From contig PERY01000018.1 in NCBI GenBank assembly GCA_002929055.1, positions 1 to 63,813 of the forward strand: DNA of 63,813 nucleotides, in the 5' to 3' direction. Position 1 is the first letter of the stretch; each line of letters starts with the position of its first letter. This document shows positions 37,094 to 46,259 of the stretch, piece by piece. The DNA is from Methylocystis sp. (GTDB taxonomy: Bacteria > Pseudomonadota > Alphaproteobacteria > Rhizobiales > Beijerinckiaceae). Made by a program: the position numbers and the translations under genes. Under the pieces are notes generated by a model, which worked only from the letters and a program-made list of their open reading frames with translations, had not been told where the DNA came from and did not search any database.

Positions 37094-38887
37094 CTAGAAC
37101 ATCTCGGGGTCAAGTGACATCATCGTGTCGGCCCCGGTCGTGATGCGCGCAAGGCGCAGGCTCGTTTCTGGCAGCATGCGCTCCATGTAGAAGCGCGCGG
37201 TTGTGAGCTTGGCGTCCATGATTGGCGCGGTTTCGGGTTCGCGCTCCTTCTTCTCCAGAGCGGCGGCGGCGATTTTCACCCACATCAGGCCGAGCGCGAC
37301 CCGGCCGAGCAGATGCATATAATCATAGGACGCGGCGCCGGCGTTGTCGGGCTTCGCCATGGCGTTCTGCATCAGCCACATCGACGCCTTCTGCAAATCG
37401 CCCAGCGCCGCCTGCGCCGGAGCCACATAGGGCTTCATCGCTTCGTTGGCGCCGTGGGCGCCGAGAAGTTCGGCGCCGTCCTTGAAGTAGGACATGATGG
37501 CGCGGCCGCCGTCGCGCGGCAGTTTGCGGCCGACGAGGTCGAGCGCCTGAATGCCGTTGGCGCCCTCATAGATCATGGCGATTCGCGCGTCTCGCACGAA
37601 CTGCTCCATCCCCCATTCGCGGACGTAGCCGTGGCCGCCAAAGACCTGCTGCGCCTTCACGGCGTTATCGAATCCGACGTCGGTGAACATGCCCTTCAGG
37701 ACCGGCGTCAGCAGCCCGAGCCGGTCCTCCGCCGCCTGGCGCGCGGTCGGATCGTCAGACCGGTGCGCAATGTCGCTGTCCAGCGCGGCGGAAAGGGCAA
37801 GGCCGCGCGCCGCCTCGTTGAAGGCCTTGATCTCCATCAGCATGCGGCGCACGTCCGGATGGACGATGATCGGGTCCGCCTTTTTGTCCGGCGCCTTGGG
37901 GCCGGTGAGGGCGCGGCCCTGCAGGCGGTCCTTCGCATAGGAAAGCGCGTTCTGATAGGCGATCTCGGACTGCGCGAGGCCCTGCACCGCGACGCCCAGC
38001 CGCGCTTCGTTCATCATCACGAACATGGCGTTGAGGCCGCGATTCTCCTCGCCGATGAGGAAACCCTGCGCGCCGTCGTAGTTCATGACGCATGTGGCGT
38101 TGCCGTGAATGCCCATCTTCTCTTCGATCGAGCCGCAGGTGACGCCGTTACGGGCGCCGAGCGAGCCATCCGCGTCCGGCACGACCTTCGGAACGATGAA
38201 GAGCGAAATGCCCTTCACGCCCGCCGGCGCGCCCTCGATACGGGCCAGCACCAGGTGGACGATATTCTCAGCGAGGTCGTGCTCCCCCGCCGAGATGAAA
38301 ATTTTCTGGCCGGTGATGGAATAGGAGCCGTCGCCGCGCGGGGTCGCCTTGGTGGTCAGAAGGCCGAGATCCGTGCCGCATTGCGGCTCGGTGAGGTTCA
38401 TCGTGCCAGTCCAGCGGCCTTCCGCCATCTTCGGAACGTAGAGCTGCTTTTGCTCCTCGGACCCGTGGGTGAGCAGCGCGGCCAGCGCCCCCTGCGTCAA
38501 CCCCGGATACATTGCGAAAGCCATGTTCGCGGAAGAAGCGAATTCATTCATGGGCATGGAGAGCGTGTAGGGCAGGCCCTGGCCGCCGTATTCCTCGGGA
38601 ACGGGCAGGCTGATCCAGCCACCCTCCGCATAGGCCTTGTAGGCCGGCTTGAAGCCGGGCGGAGCCGTCACGCTCGCATCGGGGTTGCGCTTGCAGCCAT
38701 TGGCGTCGCCCGACTGGTTGAGCGGCGACAGCACCTCCTCGCAGAGCTTGCCCGCCTCGGTCAGCACCTGCGCCATCACGTCGGGCGAGACGTCGGCGAA
38801 GCCCTTCAGATTGTTGAAGCGCTGGAATTTCAGCACATCGTTCAGGAGGAAAAGCGTGTCGTCGACGGGCGCTCTGTAGCTCGGCAT
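37094..38887 (-). CDS. Acyl-CoA dehydrogenase (large, DmdC-like branch)
   Basis: 597 residues, about 200 longer than a classical acyl-CoA dehydrogenase because of an added C-terminal helical domain. Flavin-binding segments MNLTEPQCGTDLGLLTTKA and YSITGQKIFISAGEHDL are present, as are VFGGHGYVREWGMEQFVRDARIAMIYEGANGIQALDLVGRK, in which the catalytic Glu is in YEGANG. This branch includes the 3-methylmercaptopropionyl-CoA dehydrogenases DmdC; here the operon partners argue for general beta-oxidation. It is the first gene of the fad operon, divergent from podJ. Confidence 0.9.
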   Translation of the reverse strand: MPSYRAPVDDTLFLLNDVLKFQRFNNLKGFADVSPDVMAQVLTEAGKLCEEVLSPLNQSGDANGCKRNPDASVTAPPGFKPAYKAYAEGGWISLPVPEEYGGQGLPYTLSMPMNEFASSANMAFAMYPGLTQGALAALLTHGSEEQKQLYVPKMAEGRWTGTMNLTEPQCGTDLGLLTTKATPRGDGSYSITGQKIFISAGEHDLAENIVHLVLARIEGAPAGVKGISLFIVPKVVPDADGSLGARNGVTCGSIEEKMGIHGNATCVMNYDGAQGFLIGEENRGLNAMFVMMNEARLGVAVQGLAQSEIAYQNALSYAKDRLQGRALTGPKAPDKKADPIIVHPDVRRMLMEIKAFNEAARGLALSAALDSDIAHRSDDPTARQAAEDRLGLLTPVLKGMFTDVGFDNAVKAQQVFGGHGYVREWGMEQFVRDARIAMIYEGANGIQALDLVGRKLPRDGGRAIMSYFKDGAELLGAHGANEAMKPYVAPAQAALGDLQKASMWLMQNAMAKPDNAGAASYDYMHLLGRVALGLMWVKIAAAALEKKEREPETAPIMDAKLTTARFYMERMLPETSLRLARITTGADTMMSLDPEMF

Positions 38888-39256
38888 CGCGGTCTCCGTT
38901 GCGGATCGACTCCCGGCAGAATCGCCAGCCGGAGAGACGCCGTTCGCGTCTTAGGTAGAGAGGCTTGCCCGGGCGTGCAATAGGTCGTGAACGCGGCTCA
39001 AAACCCCTTGAAGCGCAATCTTGATCGATGTTCTGTTTTGGGAAGAGCGATTCGCTCCGCCGTTAAAGGATTTGTGCAGAATCGTGAACGGATCGAGGCG
39101 AAACTGAATCTCTCTTAACGGCTTGTTTACCTCGATTGAAGGAAAGTCACGTTCACGGCGCCCCGGCGTCGGCAGCGTAGCGCGATTCGCGCGGTCCAGA
39201 GTCGGTTCCCTTCGTTCTCCTCGTGCCATCCGTCACCGGATCCGCCGGACACAAAC
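38888..39256 (+). promoter_or_regulatory. podJ control region rich in GANTC (CcrM methylation) sites
   Basis: 369 bases between the divergent acyl-CoA dehydrogenase and podJ genes. GANTC occurs seven times (38908, 38919, 39049, 39079, 39106, 39184, 39199) where one or two would be expected by chance. TTAA at 39115 followed after seven bases by TTTA at 39126 is one mismatch from a CtrA box (TTAA-N7-TTAA). This suggests cell-cycle control of podJ through CcrM/GcrA and possibly CtrA. No gene is seen in the gap. Confidence 0.5.
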
Positions 39257-42200
39257 ATGACCAAGGCTCATTCCCGCAATCTACGTGGTCTCGATTACGA
39301 TCCGCGCGAAGCCGCTCGCGCCGCCGCGCGACGCTCGGGGAAAAGTCTCGGAGATTGGCTCGACGACGCCATCCGGGAAAAAGCCGAAAATGCGATCGAC
39401 GAAGAGACGGAGTTCGAGGACGCCGGCCGAATCGACGCGGTCGCGCGCCGTCTCGCCCGCTCCCGACAGGAAAGCCAAGCCCCGCGCGGGCGCCGGGAGG
39501 ATTACGATCAGCCCCGCCGCTGGCGCGACGAAGCTGAAGATCAACGCGACGCCTACGGCCAGTCGCGTCCCGCGCACGATGAGGACGAGGACGAGGACCA
39601 GAGGCGCGCGCGACGCGGACGCAACGGCCGCGACTTTCGTTCTGACCGCGGCCGTGAGACGCGCGAGGAATTTCCACGCCGCTCCCGCGAAGAGCCGCCT
39701 TTCGATCCGAACGCGATCATCGCTGACGCGGCCGACATCGTCGAGCGCCGCGTCTCCGAGACCGAGCGCCACACGGCGCGGGCTTTCCAAAATCTCGCGG
39801 GCCTCATCAAGAAGACCCAGCGCGAGGGCGAGGGCAAGGCGGTCAAGCGCGCCGTCGAGGCTTTCGCGCAGCGCGCCGAGGAGAGCGAACGCCAGACCGC
39901 CCGCGCCCTCAATGATATTGCAGGGCTGCTGGAGAATGGGCAGCGCGGCCGCGAGACTTCGGAAGAGGGTCTCGCCTTTCTCGCCGAGCGGCTCGGCCGC
40001 ATCGAGAGCCGGCTCACGGAGCAGCCGGCCGTCAATTCCAGCGTGCGCCCGATCCGCACGGCTCTGGCGCGGCTCGAAACGCGTCTTGATCGCCTTGCCG
40101 GAGACGACCGCGCCCAGGATGTCGAACAGGCGCTGAGCGGTCTCGACAAGCGCCTCGCCGACATTGCGGCGAAGCTCGAAGACGACGCGCGCCGTCGCGA
40201 AGCGACCCTCGTGGCCGCGCCGCCGCCGGCTCCGGTTCCCACGCCGGTCGCGGCCGCGACCATGGATGGCTCCAGCGCCGCCGCTGTCGACGAAGGGCTG
40301 CGCCGGCATGAGCCTTCCACCCGCCGGCCGCTCGTCGACGCCATCGCGGAAATCACCCAGCGCCAGCGTGTTCTCGACGCGCCCGAGCCTGCGCCGCCGC
40401 CTGCGTATGATCTCTGGGAGGGCGAGCCGCCGGCCAAACGTTTCGCCTCCCTCAACCAGACCCTCGAAGCGCTTTCCCAGCAGCTCGACACGGTCCGCCA
40501 GGACGCGGGCGAGCGCGTCGATCAGCAGATGATCGTCATGCGCCAGGTCGAGGGCCTGCGCCGCGAGATGGAGGACATGTCCCGCGCGCTCGGCGATCTT
40601 GCGCCGCGCGCCTCCATCGCCTCGGTGGAGACCGCCCTGCGGGATCTTGCGCATCGTGTCGACGCCCAGCGCTATCGCGGCGTCGCGGACGAACTTCTCG
40701 CTCCCGCCGAGCGGATCGCCGGCGAATTGCGCGCGGTCATCAAGGATCTCGATCCGAGCCCGATCGTTCGCAATCTTCATGCTGACGTGCAGACGATCGG
40801 CCGCCGGCTCGACGCCATGCAGGCCCCCGGCGGCGCCGACGCTTCGGCGATAGAGGCGCTCGCCGCGCAGACGCGTGAGATCAAGGAACAGCTCGCGGCC
40901 CTCGCCTCGCGCCCGCTGCCGCTCGAGAAGATAGAGACGCGCCTCTTCGATCTGACGCATCGCGTCGATGCGCTCGGCCTCGCGAGCCCCGGCGCCGGAA
41001 AGGCCGCCGCCGCCCTCGACATGGGCGAACTCGTGCGGTCCATCCGCTCGATCGTCACCGCGGAAACAGGCAACAGCTTCGAGACCTTCAACCATCGCCT
41101 CGAGCAACTGGCCGGCAAGCTCGACGATGCGATCGCGCGCTCCGGCGCGAAGCGCTTCGACGAGCTCGATCAGCGCATCGACGCGCTCGGCAAGACGCTT
41201 TCGCAGCGGATCGACAATAGCGCCCGCGCGATCGAAACCGCTCCGCTCGAAAATCTCATCGCATCGCTCGCGAAGAAGATCGACTCCGCCCTCGACCAGA
41301 AGCCCCACGGCGCCGGTTTCGAGGAGATCGGCCGCAAGATCGAGCGTCTGGAAACCCGCTTCGCCAATCCGCCTGCCGGCGCCGCGAGCGAGCAGTTCAC
41401 CGAACTCGCGCAGCGCATCGACCTTGTCCACAAGACGCTGGCGCAGCGTCTCGACAGCGGCTCCTCTCCCGAGCAGGCTGCGGATGTGCGCTACATCGAG
41501 GAACTGGTGCGGGGCCTCGATCAGAAGGTCGAGAACGCGCTCGGCGCCGGCGCCAAGGGTCCGGATCTCTCGTCGATCGAATACGAGCTTGCGCAGCTTT
41601 CGCGCAAGGTCGAGCGTCTCGAAGATCCGAGCGCCAATCCCAAGCTCGGCGCCTTCCTCGCGCGTCCGATGAGCAGCCCTCAGCTCGACGACATCACGCA
41701 GCGTCTCGAGCGGATGCAGTCCGCGCTTACGCATCGCGCCGAGGAAAGCGCCAGGGCGGAGTCGCGCCACAACGATCTTGCGGGGCTCGTCGAGCAGCTT
41801 GCCGCGCGCATGAATCAGGCGCTTGACCCGCGCGGCGACGCCAGCGCGCTCAAGTCTCTCGAAAGCCAGATCGGCGCGCTGTCGCAGCGGCTCGACCGCT
41901 CCGACCAGAATGGCTCCGCCCTTGCGGCGATCGAAACGCGCATCGGCGCGCTCGTCGCGCAGATGGAGGACGCCCGGGCGTCGACGACGCAGCTTGCGGA
42001 AGAGGCGGTGCGCCGCGCCACGGCGGAAGTGCTTCGGCAGGCCAGCCCGGCGCCGGGCGCGCTGCGCGAAGCGCTCGACCGGGAACTCACCGACATCCGC
42101 AAGATTCACGACGAGAGCGGTCAGCGCACCCATGAGACTCTGCTCGCCGTGCACGAAACCCTGGAGCGCGTCGTCGACCGGCTTGCGCAATTCGAAGACG

Positions 42201-43831
42201 AACTGAGCGACATCCGCAGCGCGCCCGAATCGACGACTGCCCCAACCCATCTCGCGCCCGCCCATCTCGCGCCCGCCCAACTCGCCCCGACTGTCGGCCC
42301 GGCCCCGCGCCGCGAAGCGCCGGCGCCGCGTCCGGCAAGCGCGCCCGAGCCCGCGGTCGAGCCGCGCGCTCCCCGGATCGAGACGACCGAGGACGACGAT
42401 CTGACCGATTTCCTCGTGCCGCCCGGCGGGCCGGTCCCGAGCCGGCGTGAGCCCGAGCTCTCGACGCCGTTCGAAGACCGCGCTCGCGGCGGCGTGCAGA
42501 GCGACTTCATCGCTGCGGCGCGCCGCGCCGCCCAGCAGGCGGCGATGGACGCAGAGGTGGCCGCCAAGGCGCAGCAGAGCCGCCGCGCCGCCGGCCTCAA
42601 GGCGGAGGCGCCTTCATCCGCCGCCCCGCGCATGGCGGGCGGCCTCGCCTCGGCGATCAACGACCGCAAGCGCCCGCTGCTGCTCGGTCTCGGCGCGCTG
42701 GTGCTCCTCATCGGCGCCTATCAGATCGCCCGCGTCAGCATCGAGGGCGGCGAACTGCCCGGCCCGACCGCCCATCATCACGAAACGGAGGCGGCGCCCG
42801 GGGATTCCGACGGCGCTCCCGCCGCGGAAGCCGACGCCCCCCCGGCGACAGCCAACGCGCCTGAGGCCGCTACGGTCCCGGCGACGCCCGCTCCGGCTCC
42901 GGCCGCTACGCCGACCAAGGAGACGCCGCGCGTCGCCGCGCCGACTGCGCCCAACGAACCGGTGCGCGTCATCACGCCGCCGACCTTCACGACGCCGCGT
43001 CCGCAGGCGCCCGCGACCATGCCGCCCGCGACCATGCCGCCAAGGACCATGGCGCCGCATGTCGACGCCTCCCCCGTGGACGCGACGCCCACCGGCTCCA
43101 TCAATCAGGTCGCCGGCCTTCAGGCCCCGGAGGCGATCGGCGTCATCAAGTCTCTGGCCGAGCGCGGCGAACCGTCGGCGCAATTCGAACTCGGCGTGCG
43201 TTACGCCGATGGCCGCGGCGTCGTTCGCGACGCCAAGACCGCCGCCCAATGGTTCGAGAAGGCGGCGGCCAAGGGGCTCGCTCCCGCGCAATACCGGCTG
43301 GGCTCTCTCTATGAAAAGGGCATCGGCGTGGAGCGCGACTACGCCCGCGCCCGCAAGTGGTATCAATCCGCCGCCGACGCCGGCAACGCCCGCGCCATGC
43401 ACAATCTCGCCGTGCTGCTCGCCGAGGGCGGCGACGGCGGCAAGCCGGATTATCCCGCCGCCTCGGAATGGTTCCGCAAGGCCGCGGACTATGGCGTGCG
43501 CGACAGCCAGTTCAATCTGGCGATCCTCTATGCCCGCGGCCTGGGCGTCACCCAGAGCCTCACCCAGTCCTATCTGTGGTTTTCCGCCGCCGCCGATCAG
43601 GGCGATGCGGACGCGGCCAAGAAGCGGGACGAGGTCGGCGCGCGGCTCGACACCAAGGATCTCGCGGCGGCGAAGACGCTCGCCACCAGCTTCCAGGCAC
43701 GGGCGCCAATGCGCGAAGCGAACGACGTTCTGCCGCCCAAGGGCGGCTGGGAGGCTGTGAAAGACCCGAACGCCGGCGCGCCGCGCTCCTCGGCGAAGCC
43801 CTCGCAGAAAGCAAAACTGTCTGCGCTCTGA
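39257..43831 (+). CDS. podJ: PodJ-like polar localisation factor with Sel1 repeats
   Basis: 1524 residues. An N-terminal motif RNLRGLDYDPREAARAAARRSGKSLGDWLDD is typical of alphaproteobacterial PodJ-like proteins. A very long coiled-coil region (about 150-980) follows, with repeated 'LAQRIDxLxKTLxQRLD' type heptads. Next come a Pro-rich linker (about 995-1060, with PAHLAPAHLAPAQ repeats), one membrane segment near 1139 (LLLGLGALVLLIGAYQIA), and a periplasmic part with Ala/Pro linker and four or five Sel1-like repeats (GVRYADGRGVVRDAKTAAQWFEKAA and similar, about 1310-1450). PodJ organises the new cell pole in Caulobacter and relatives. The start follows the family N-terminus. Confidence 0.85.
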   Translation: MTKAHSRNLRGLDYDPREAARAAARRSGKSLGDWLDDAIREKAENAIDEETEFEDAGRIDAVARRLARSRQESQAPRGRREDYDQPRRWRDEAEDQRDAYGQSRPAHDEDEDEDQRRARRGRNGRDFRSDRGRETREEFPRRSREEPPFDPNAIIADAADIVERRVSETERHTARAFQNLAGLIKKTQREGEGKAVKRAVEAFAQRAEESERQTARALNDIAGLLENGQRGRETSEEGLAFLAERLGRIESRLTEQPAVNSSVRPIRTALARLETRLDRLAGDDRAQDVEQALSGLDKRLADIAAKLEDDARRREATLVAAPPPAPVPTPVAAATMDGSSAAAVDEGLRRHEPSTRRPLVDAIAEITQRQRVLDAPEPAPPPAYDLWEGEPPAKRFASLNQTLEALSQQLDTVRQDAGERVDQQMIVMRQVEGLRREMEDMSRALGDLAPRASIASVETALRDLAHRVDAQRYRGVADELLAPAERIAGELRAVIKDLDPSPIVRNLHADVQTIGRRLDAMQAPGGADASAIEALAAQTREIKEQLAALASRPLPLEKIETRLFDLTHRVDALGLASPGAGKAAAALDMGELVRSIRSIVTAETGNSFETFNHRLEQLAGKLDDAIARSGAKRFDELDQRIDALGKTLSQRIDNSARAIETAPLENLIASLAKKIDSALDQKPHGAGFEEIGRKIERLETRFANPPAGAASEQFTELAQRIDLVHKTLAQRLDSGSSPEQAADVRYIEELVRGLDQKVENALGAGAKGPDLSSIEYELAQLSRKVERLEDPSANPKLGAFLARPMSSPQLDDITQRLERMQSALTHRAEESARAESRHNDLAGLVEQLAARMNQALDPRGDASALKSLESQIGALSQRLDRSDQNGSALAAIETRIGALVAQMEDARASTTQLAEEAVRRATAEVLRQASPAPGALREALDRELTDIRKIHDESGQRTHETLLAVHETLERVVDRLAQFEDELSDIRSAPESTTAPTHLAPAHLAPAQLAPTVGPAPRREAPAPRPASAPEPAVEPRAPRIETTEDDDLTDFLVPPGGPVPSRREPELSTPFEDRARGGVQSDFIAAARRAAQQAAMDAEVAAKAQQSRRAAGLKAEAPSSAAPRMAGGLASAINDRKRPLLLGLGALVLLIGAYQIARVSIEGGELPGPTAHHHETEAAPGDSDGAPAAEADAPPATANAPEAATVPATPAPAPAATPTKETPRVAAPTAPNEPVRVITPPTFTTPRPQAPATMPPATMPPRTMAPHVDASPVDATPTGSINQVAGLQAPEAIGVIKSLAERGEPSAQFELGVRYADGRGVVRDAKTAAQWFEKAAAKGLAPAQYRLGSLYEKGIGVERDYARARKWYQSAADAGNARAMHNLAVLLAEGGDGGKPDYPAASEWFRKAADYGVRDSQFNLAILYARGLGVTQSLTQSYLWFSAAADQGDADAAKKRDEVGARLDTKDLAAAKTLATSFQARAPMREANDVLPPKGGWEAVKDPNAGAPRSSAKPSQKAKLSAL

Positions 43832-43954
43832 ACGCAAGTGCGCGGCGGAGACGTCAAGTTTTCGCCGCTCATTTACGTTTCATCGACTTTCTGACGGTTA
43901 ACGTCGCGACGTGCTTGAGCCTTTGGACGGCCCGTCGCCCTTTGGGAGAGTAAG

Positions 43955-44239
43955 ATGAGAAAGACCATCGCCATCCTCGCCGCTGTGGCGACTGGCGCCC
44001 TCGTGCTTGCCTCGATTGCGCCGGCGCGCGCCGATTCGGCCGGCGCGGCGGTCGCCGCTGGCATCGGCGGTTTTGCGCTGGGCGCCATCGCGGGCGGCGC
44101 GCTGGCCCAGCCCGCCCCTCCGCCGGTCGTCTATTACGAGCCGCCGCCGCCGCCGCCGCATTGCTGGGTCGAGCGCCGTCCCGTCTTCGATGAATATGGC
44201 GAGGTGATCGGCTCGCGCCCCCGCCGCATCTGCGAGTAA
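43955..44239 (+). CDS. Small exported Pro-rich protein
   Basis: 94 residues with GGGAGAG upstream of the ATG. A signal peptide (MRKTIAILAAVATGALVLASIAPARA) is followed by a Gly/Ala-rich hydrophobic segment (AAGIGGFALGAIAGGALA), which may anchor or aggregate in the membrane, then PPPVVYYEPPPPPP and a short tail with two cysteines (CWVERRPV, RRICE). This layout is common among small alphaproteobacterial envelope proteins of unknown role. No enzyme motif. Confidence 0.65.
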   Translation: MRKTIAILAAVATGALVLASIAPARADSAGAAVAAGIGGFALGAIAGGALAQPAPPPVVYYEPPPPPPHCWVERRPVFDEYGEVIGSRPRRICE

Positions 44240-44304
44240 GCGCGCGCGTTTTCCCGGCATGCGTCGGACCGCCGCAGCGGCCCGGCGCATCCTTCGTTCC
44301 AGAA

Positions 44305-44320
44305 TGGCATATCGGTTGCT
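44305..44320 (+). promoter_or_regulatory. Possible sigma-54 (RpoN) promoter
   Basis: TGGCAT, five bases, TTGCT gives GG and GC dinucleotides ten bases apart, the -24/-12 arrangement of RpoN promoters, with one mismatch to TGGCAC. It lies about 42 bases before the 44362 start. No enhancer site was identified, so this is a candidate only. Confidence 0.4.
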
Positions 44321-44361
44321 GTTTCCACTTCGCTCCCATTCCAATGCGAAGAGAAACCGAC

Positions 44362-44952
44362 ATGACCAGCATTTCCAACACCGCCTTCAAGACGCTCGAA
44401 GAGCAGGGCCGCCTCCTCAACGCTGTCCTCAAGGGGCCGACCGAAAAGCCCGGCCGCTTTGGCTTTCGCGGCGAAGTGGCCCTCAAATTCCAGGAGCAGC
44501 TCGCCGACGAGAAGCGTCCGCCGGAGCGCTCCGTCGATCAGGTGATCGCCATCGCGAATGTCGGAGAACCGACAATCCCGTTCTTCGCCTGTTACCTTCA
44601 CTCCTTCGAGTGGCTGACCGAACTCGCCGAAGTGACGAAGGGCCTGTTCACGCCCGAGGGCAAATATTTCATCTTCTGCAACAACATCGACCTTCTGGCG
44701 AAATATGAGGTCGAGATCGACGGCGTCACCTTCAATGTGCTGCCGATCGACGAAGCCACGGTCTATAACGAGCTTCTGGAGTTGCTCTATCTCGACAAGG
44801 GCGATCTGAAGAAGTTCTCCACGGGCGGGAAGACCGACGCCATCGCCGACGCGGCTTTGGGCTTCAACGCCAGGTTCGACGTGATCAGCTACGCCCAGGG
44901 CGTCGCGAAAATGGGCCCGGTGCGCAACAGGAATGCGAACCGGCCGGTGTGA
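44362..44952 (+). CDS. Conserved-looking protein of unknown function
   Basis: 196 residues from ATG 44362 (MTSISNTAFKTLEEQG), with GAAGAG nine bases upstream; an ATG at 44344 is in frame. No signal peptide or membrane segment. It reads as a soluble alpha/beta protein with well-spaced hydrophobic residues: VIAIANVGEPTIPFFACYLH, then FIFCNNIDLLAKYEVEIDGVTF. I do not recognise the family. A sigma-54-like promoter precedes it, hinting at nitrogen- or nutrient-linked expression. Codon usage and GC match the neighbours. Confidence 0.7.
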   Translation: MTSISNTAFKTLEEQGRLLNAVLKGPTEKPGRFGFRGEVALKFQEQLADEKRPPERSVDQVIAIANVGEPTIPFFACYLHSFEWLTELAEVTKGLFTPEGKYFIFCNNIDLLAKYEVEIDGVTFNVLPIDEATVYNELLELLYLDKGDLKKFSTGGKTDAIADAALGFNARFDVISYAQGVAKMGPVRNRNANRPV

Positions 44953-44967
44953 GCGACAGCCAGCTAC

Positions 44968-45019
44968 GGGTTTCCGCCTCCTGTGCGACGCGCCGGCGCG
45001 TTTCTTGAGGAGGAAACCC
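44968..45019 (+). terminator. Nested hairpin, possible weak terminator
   Basis: GGGTTTCCGCCTCC (44968-44981) pairs with GGAGGAAACCC ending at 45019, with one G/A mismatch. The loop contains a second stem CGCGCC / GGCGCG. A short, broken T-run (TTCTGCTTT) follows. It may end transcription of the 44362 gene or structure the leader of the transglycosylase mRNA. Confidence 0.4.
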
Positions 45020-45083
45020 TTCTGCTTTGCGCCATCCCCGCTCTTTCCGTGAAAATCTCGCATTCTTGCGTTACGCTCCCGGC

Positions 45084-46259
45084 ATGAAGGCGAATCACTT
45101 TCTCACGGCTTCGGCCGCGCTTCTCCTGCTCGGGACGCCCGCGCGCGCGGAATGGTCCTCCTGCCTGTCCGGCTTGCGCCACGCCGCCGCCGGCGCCGGG
45201 GTGAGCCAGCAGACCATCGCCGCCGTCACCGACGGCATGGAGCCCAATGACGCCGTGTCCTTCATGGACAAGCAGCCGGAATTCACGACGCCGGTGTGGG
45301 ATTACGTCGCCGGACTCGTCGACGAGGAACGCGTCGACGAAGGCCGCACGCTGCTCCACAAATACGGGAGCGCGCTCGGCGCCGCGCAATCGCGCTACGG
45401 CGTCGATCCGGCGACCGTCGTCGCGGTGTGGGGCGTCGAATCGGATTTCGGAAAAAGCTTCGGCAAACGCTTCGTCCCGCAGTCGCTGGCGACACTCGCC
45501 TGCGAGGCGCCGCGCCGCAACGAATACTGGCGCAAGGAATTCATCGCCGCCCTCAAGATTCTCGACAACGGCGACGTCGCGAAGGACGAGATGCTCGGCT
45601 CCTGGGCCGGCGCCTTCGGCCATACGCAATTCATGCCCTCGACCTTTCTGGGCACGGCGGTCGATCTCGACGGCGACGGACGGCGCAACATCGCAAGCTC
45701 CGCTGCCGACTCGCTCGGCTCCACCGCCAATTATCTGAGAAAGAGCGGCTGGCGCTCCGGCGAGCATTGGGGCTTCGAGGTCAAGCTGCCGGACGGCTAT
45801 TCCGGCCCCTCGGGCCGCACCCGCAAGCAGCCGATGTCGCACTGGGAATCGCAAGGGATAACAAGGCTCGACGGCGGCGGCCTCGGCGGCGGCTCGGCGG
45901 GCTTGATGCTGCCTGCGGGCCGCAACGGCCCGGCCTTTCTCGTCACCAGGAACTTCGACGCGATTTACGCCTATAACGCCGCCGAATCCTACGCGCTCGC
46001 GATCTGCATTTTGTCGGACCGCCTGCGCGGGCGCCCCGGCATCCAGACGCCGTGGCCGACGGACGATCCGGGCCTCTCGCGCGCCGAGCGCCGCGAATTG
46101 CAGACGCTTCTCATCCGCGCCGGCTATGACGTCGGCGATCCCGACGGCGTGATCGGAACCAAGTCGAAGGAAGCCATCGCGGATTATCAGGGCCGCGTCG
46201 GCCTCCAGCGCAACGGCCGCGCCAGCCTCAAGGTGCTGAACGCGCTGAGGGGACGTTGA
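45084..46259 (+). CDS. Lytic murein transglycosylase (MltB/SLT_2 type) with C-terminal peptidoglycan-binding domain
   Basis: 391 residues from ATG 45084, which begins a signal peptide (MKANHFLTASAALLLLGTPARA); an in-frame TTG at 45027 would add 19 residues. The catalytic glutamate lies in VVAVWGVESDFGKSFG near 120, followed by GSWAGAFGHTQFMPSTFL and DLDGDGRRNI, all MltB-family marks. Residues about 335-391 form a PG_binding_1 domain (RRELQTLLIRAGYDVGDPDGVIGTKSKEAI). It cleaves peptidoglycan in the periplasm. The last 17 codons are repeated 0.7 kb downstream around an inserted gene, and the present 3' end differs from the downstream copy only by synonymous changes. Confidence 0.9.
   Translation: MKANHFLTASAALLLLGTPARAEWSSCLSGLRHAAAGAGVSQQTIAAVTDGMEPNDAVSFMDKQPEFTTPVWDYVAGLVDEERVDEGRTLLHKYGSALGAAQSRYGVDPATVVAVWGVESDFGKSFGKRFVPQSLATLACEAPRRNEYWRKEFIAALKILDNGDVAKDEMLGSWAGAFGHTQFMPSTFLGTAVDLDGDGRRNIASSAADSLGSTANYLRKSGWRSGEHWGFEVKLPDGYSGPSGRTRKQPMSHWESQGITRLDGGGLGGGSAGLMLPAGRNGPAFLVTRNFDAIYAYNAAESYALAICILSDRLRGRPGIQTPWPTDDPGLSRAERRELQTLLIRAGYDVGDPDGVIGTKSKEAIADYQGRVGLQRNGRASLKVLNALRGR
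46206..46244 (+). repeat. Direct repeat, left copy (transglycosylase 3' end)
   Basis: 39 bases identical to 46907-46945. They encode the end of the peptidoglycan-binding domain (QRNGRASLKVLNA). After this block the left copy continues CTGAGGGGACGTTGA and the right copy TTACGCGGACGCTGA; both spell Leu-Arg-Gly-Arg-stop. The repeat therefore flanks the inserted gene and preserves the host protein. Confidence 0.95.
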
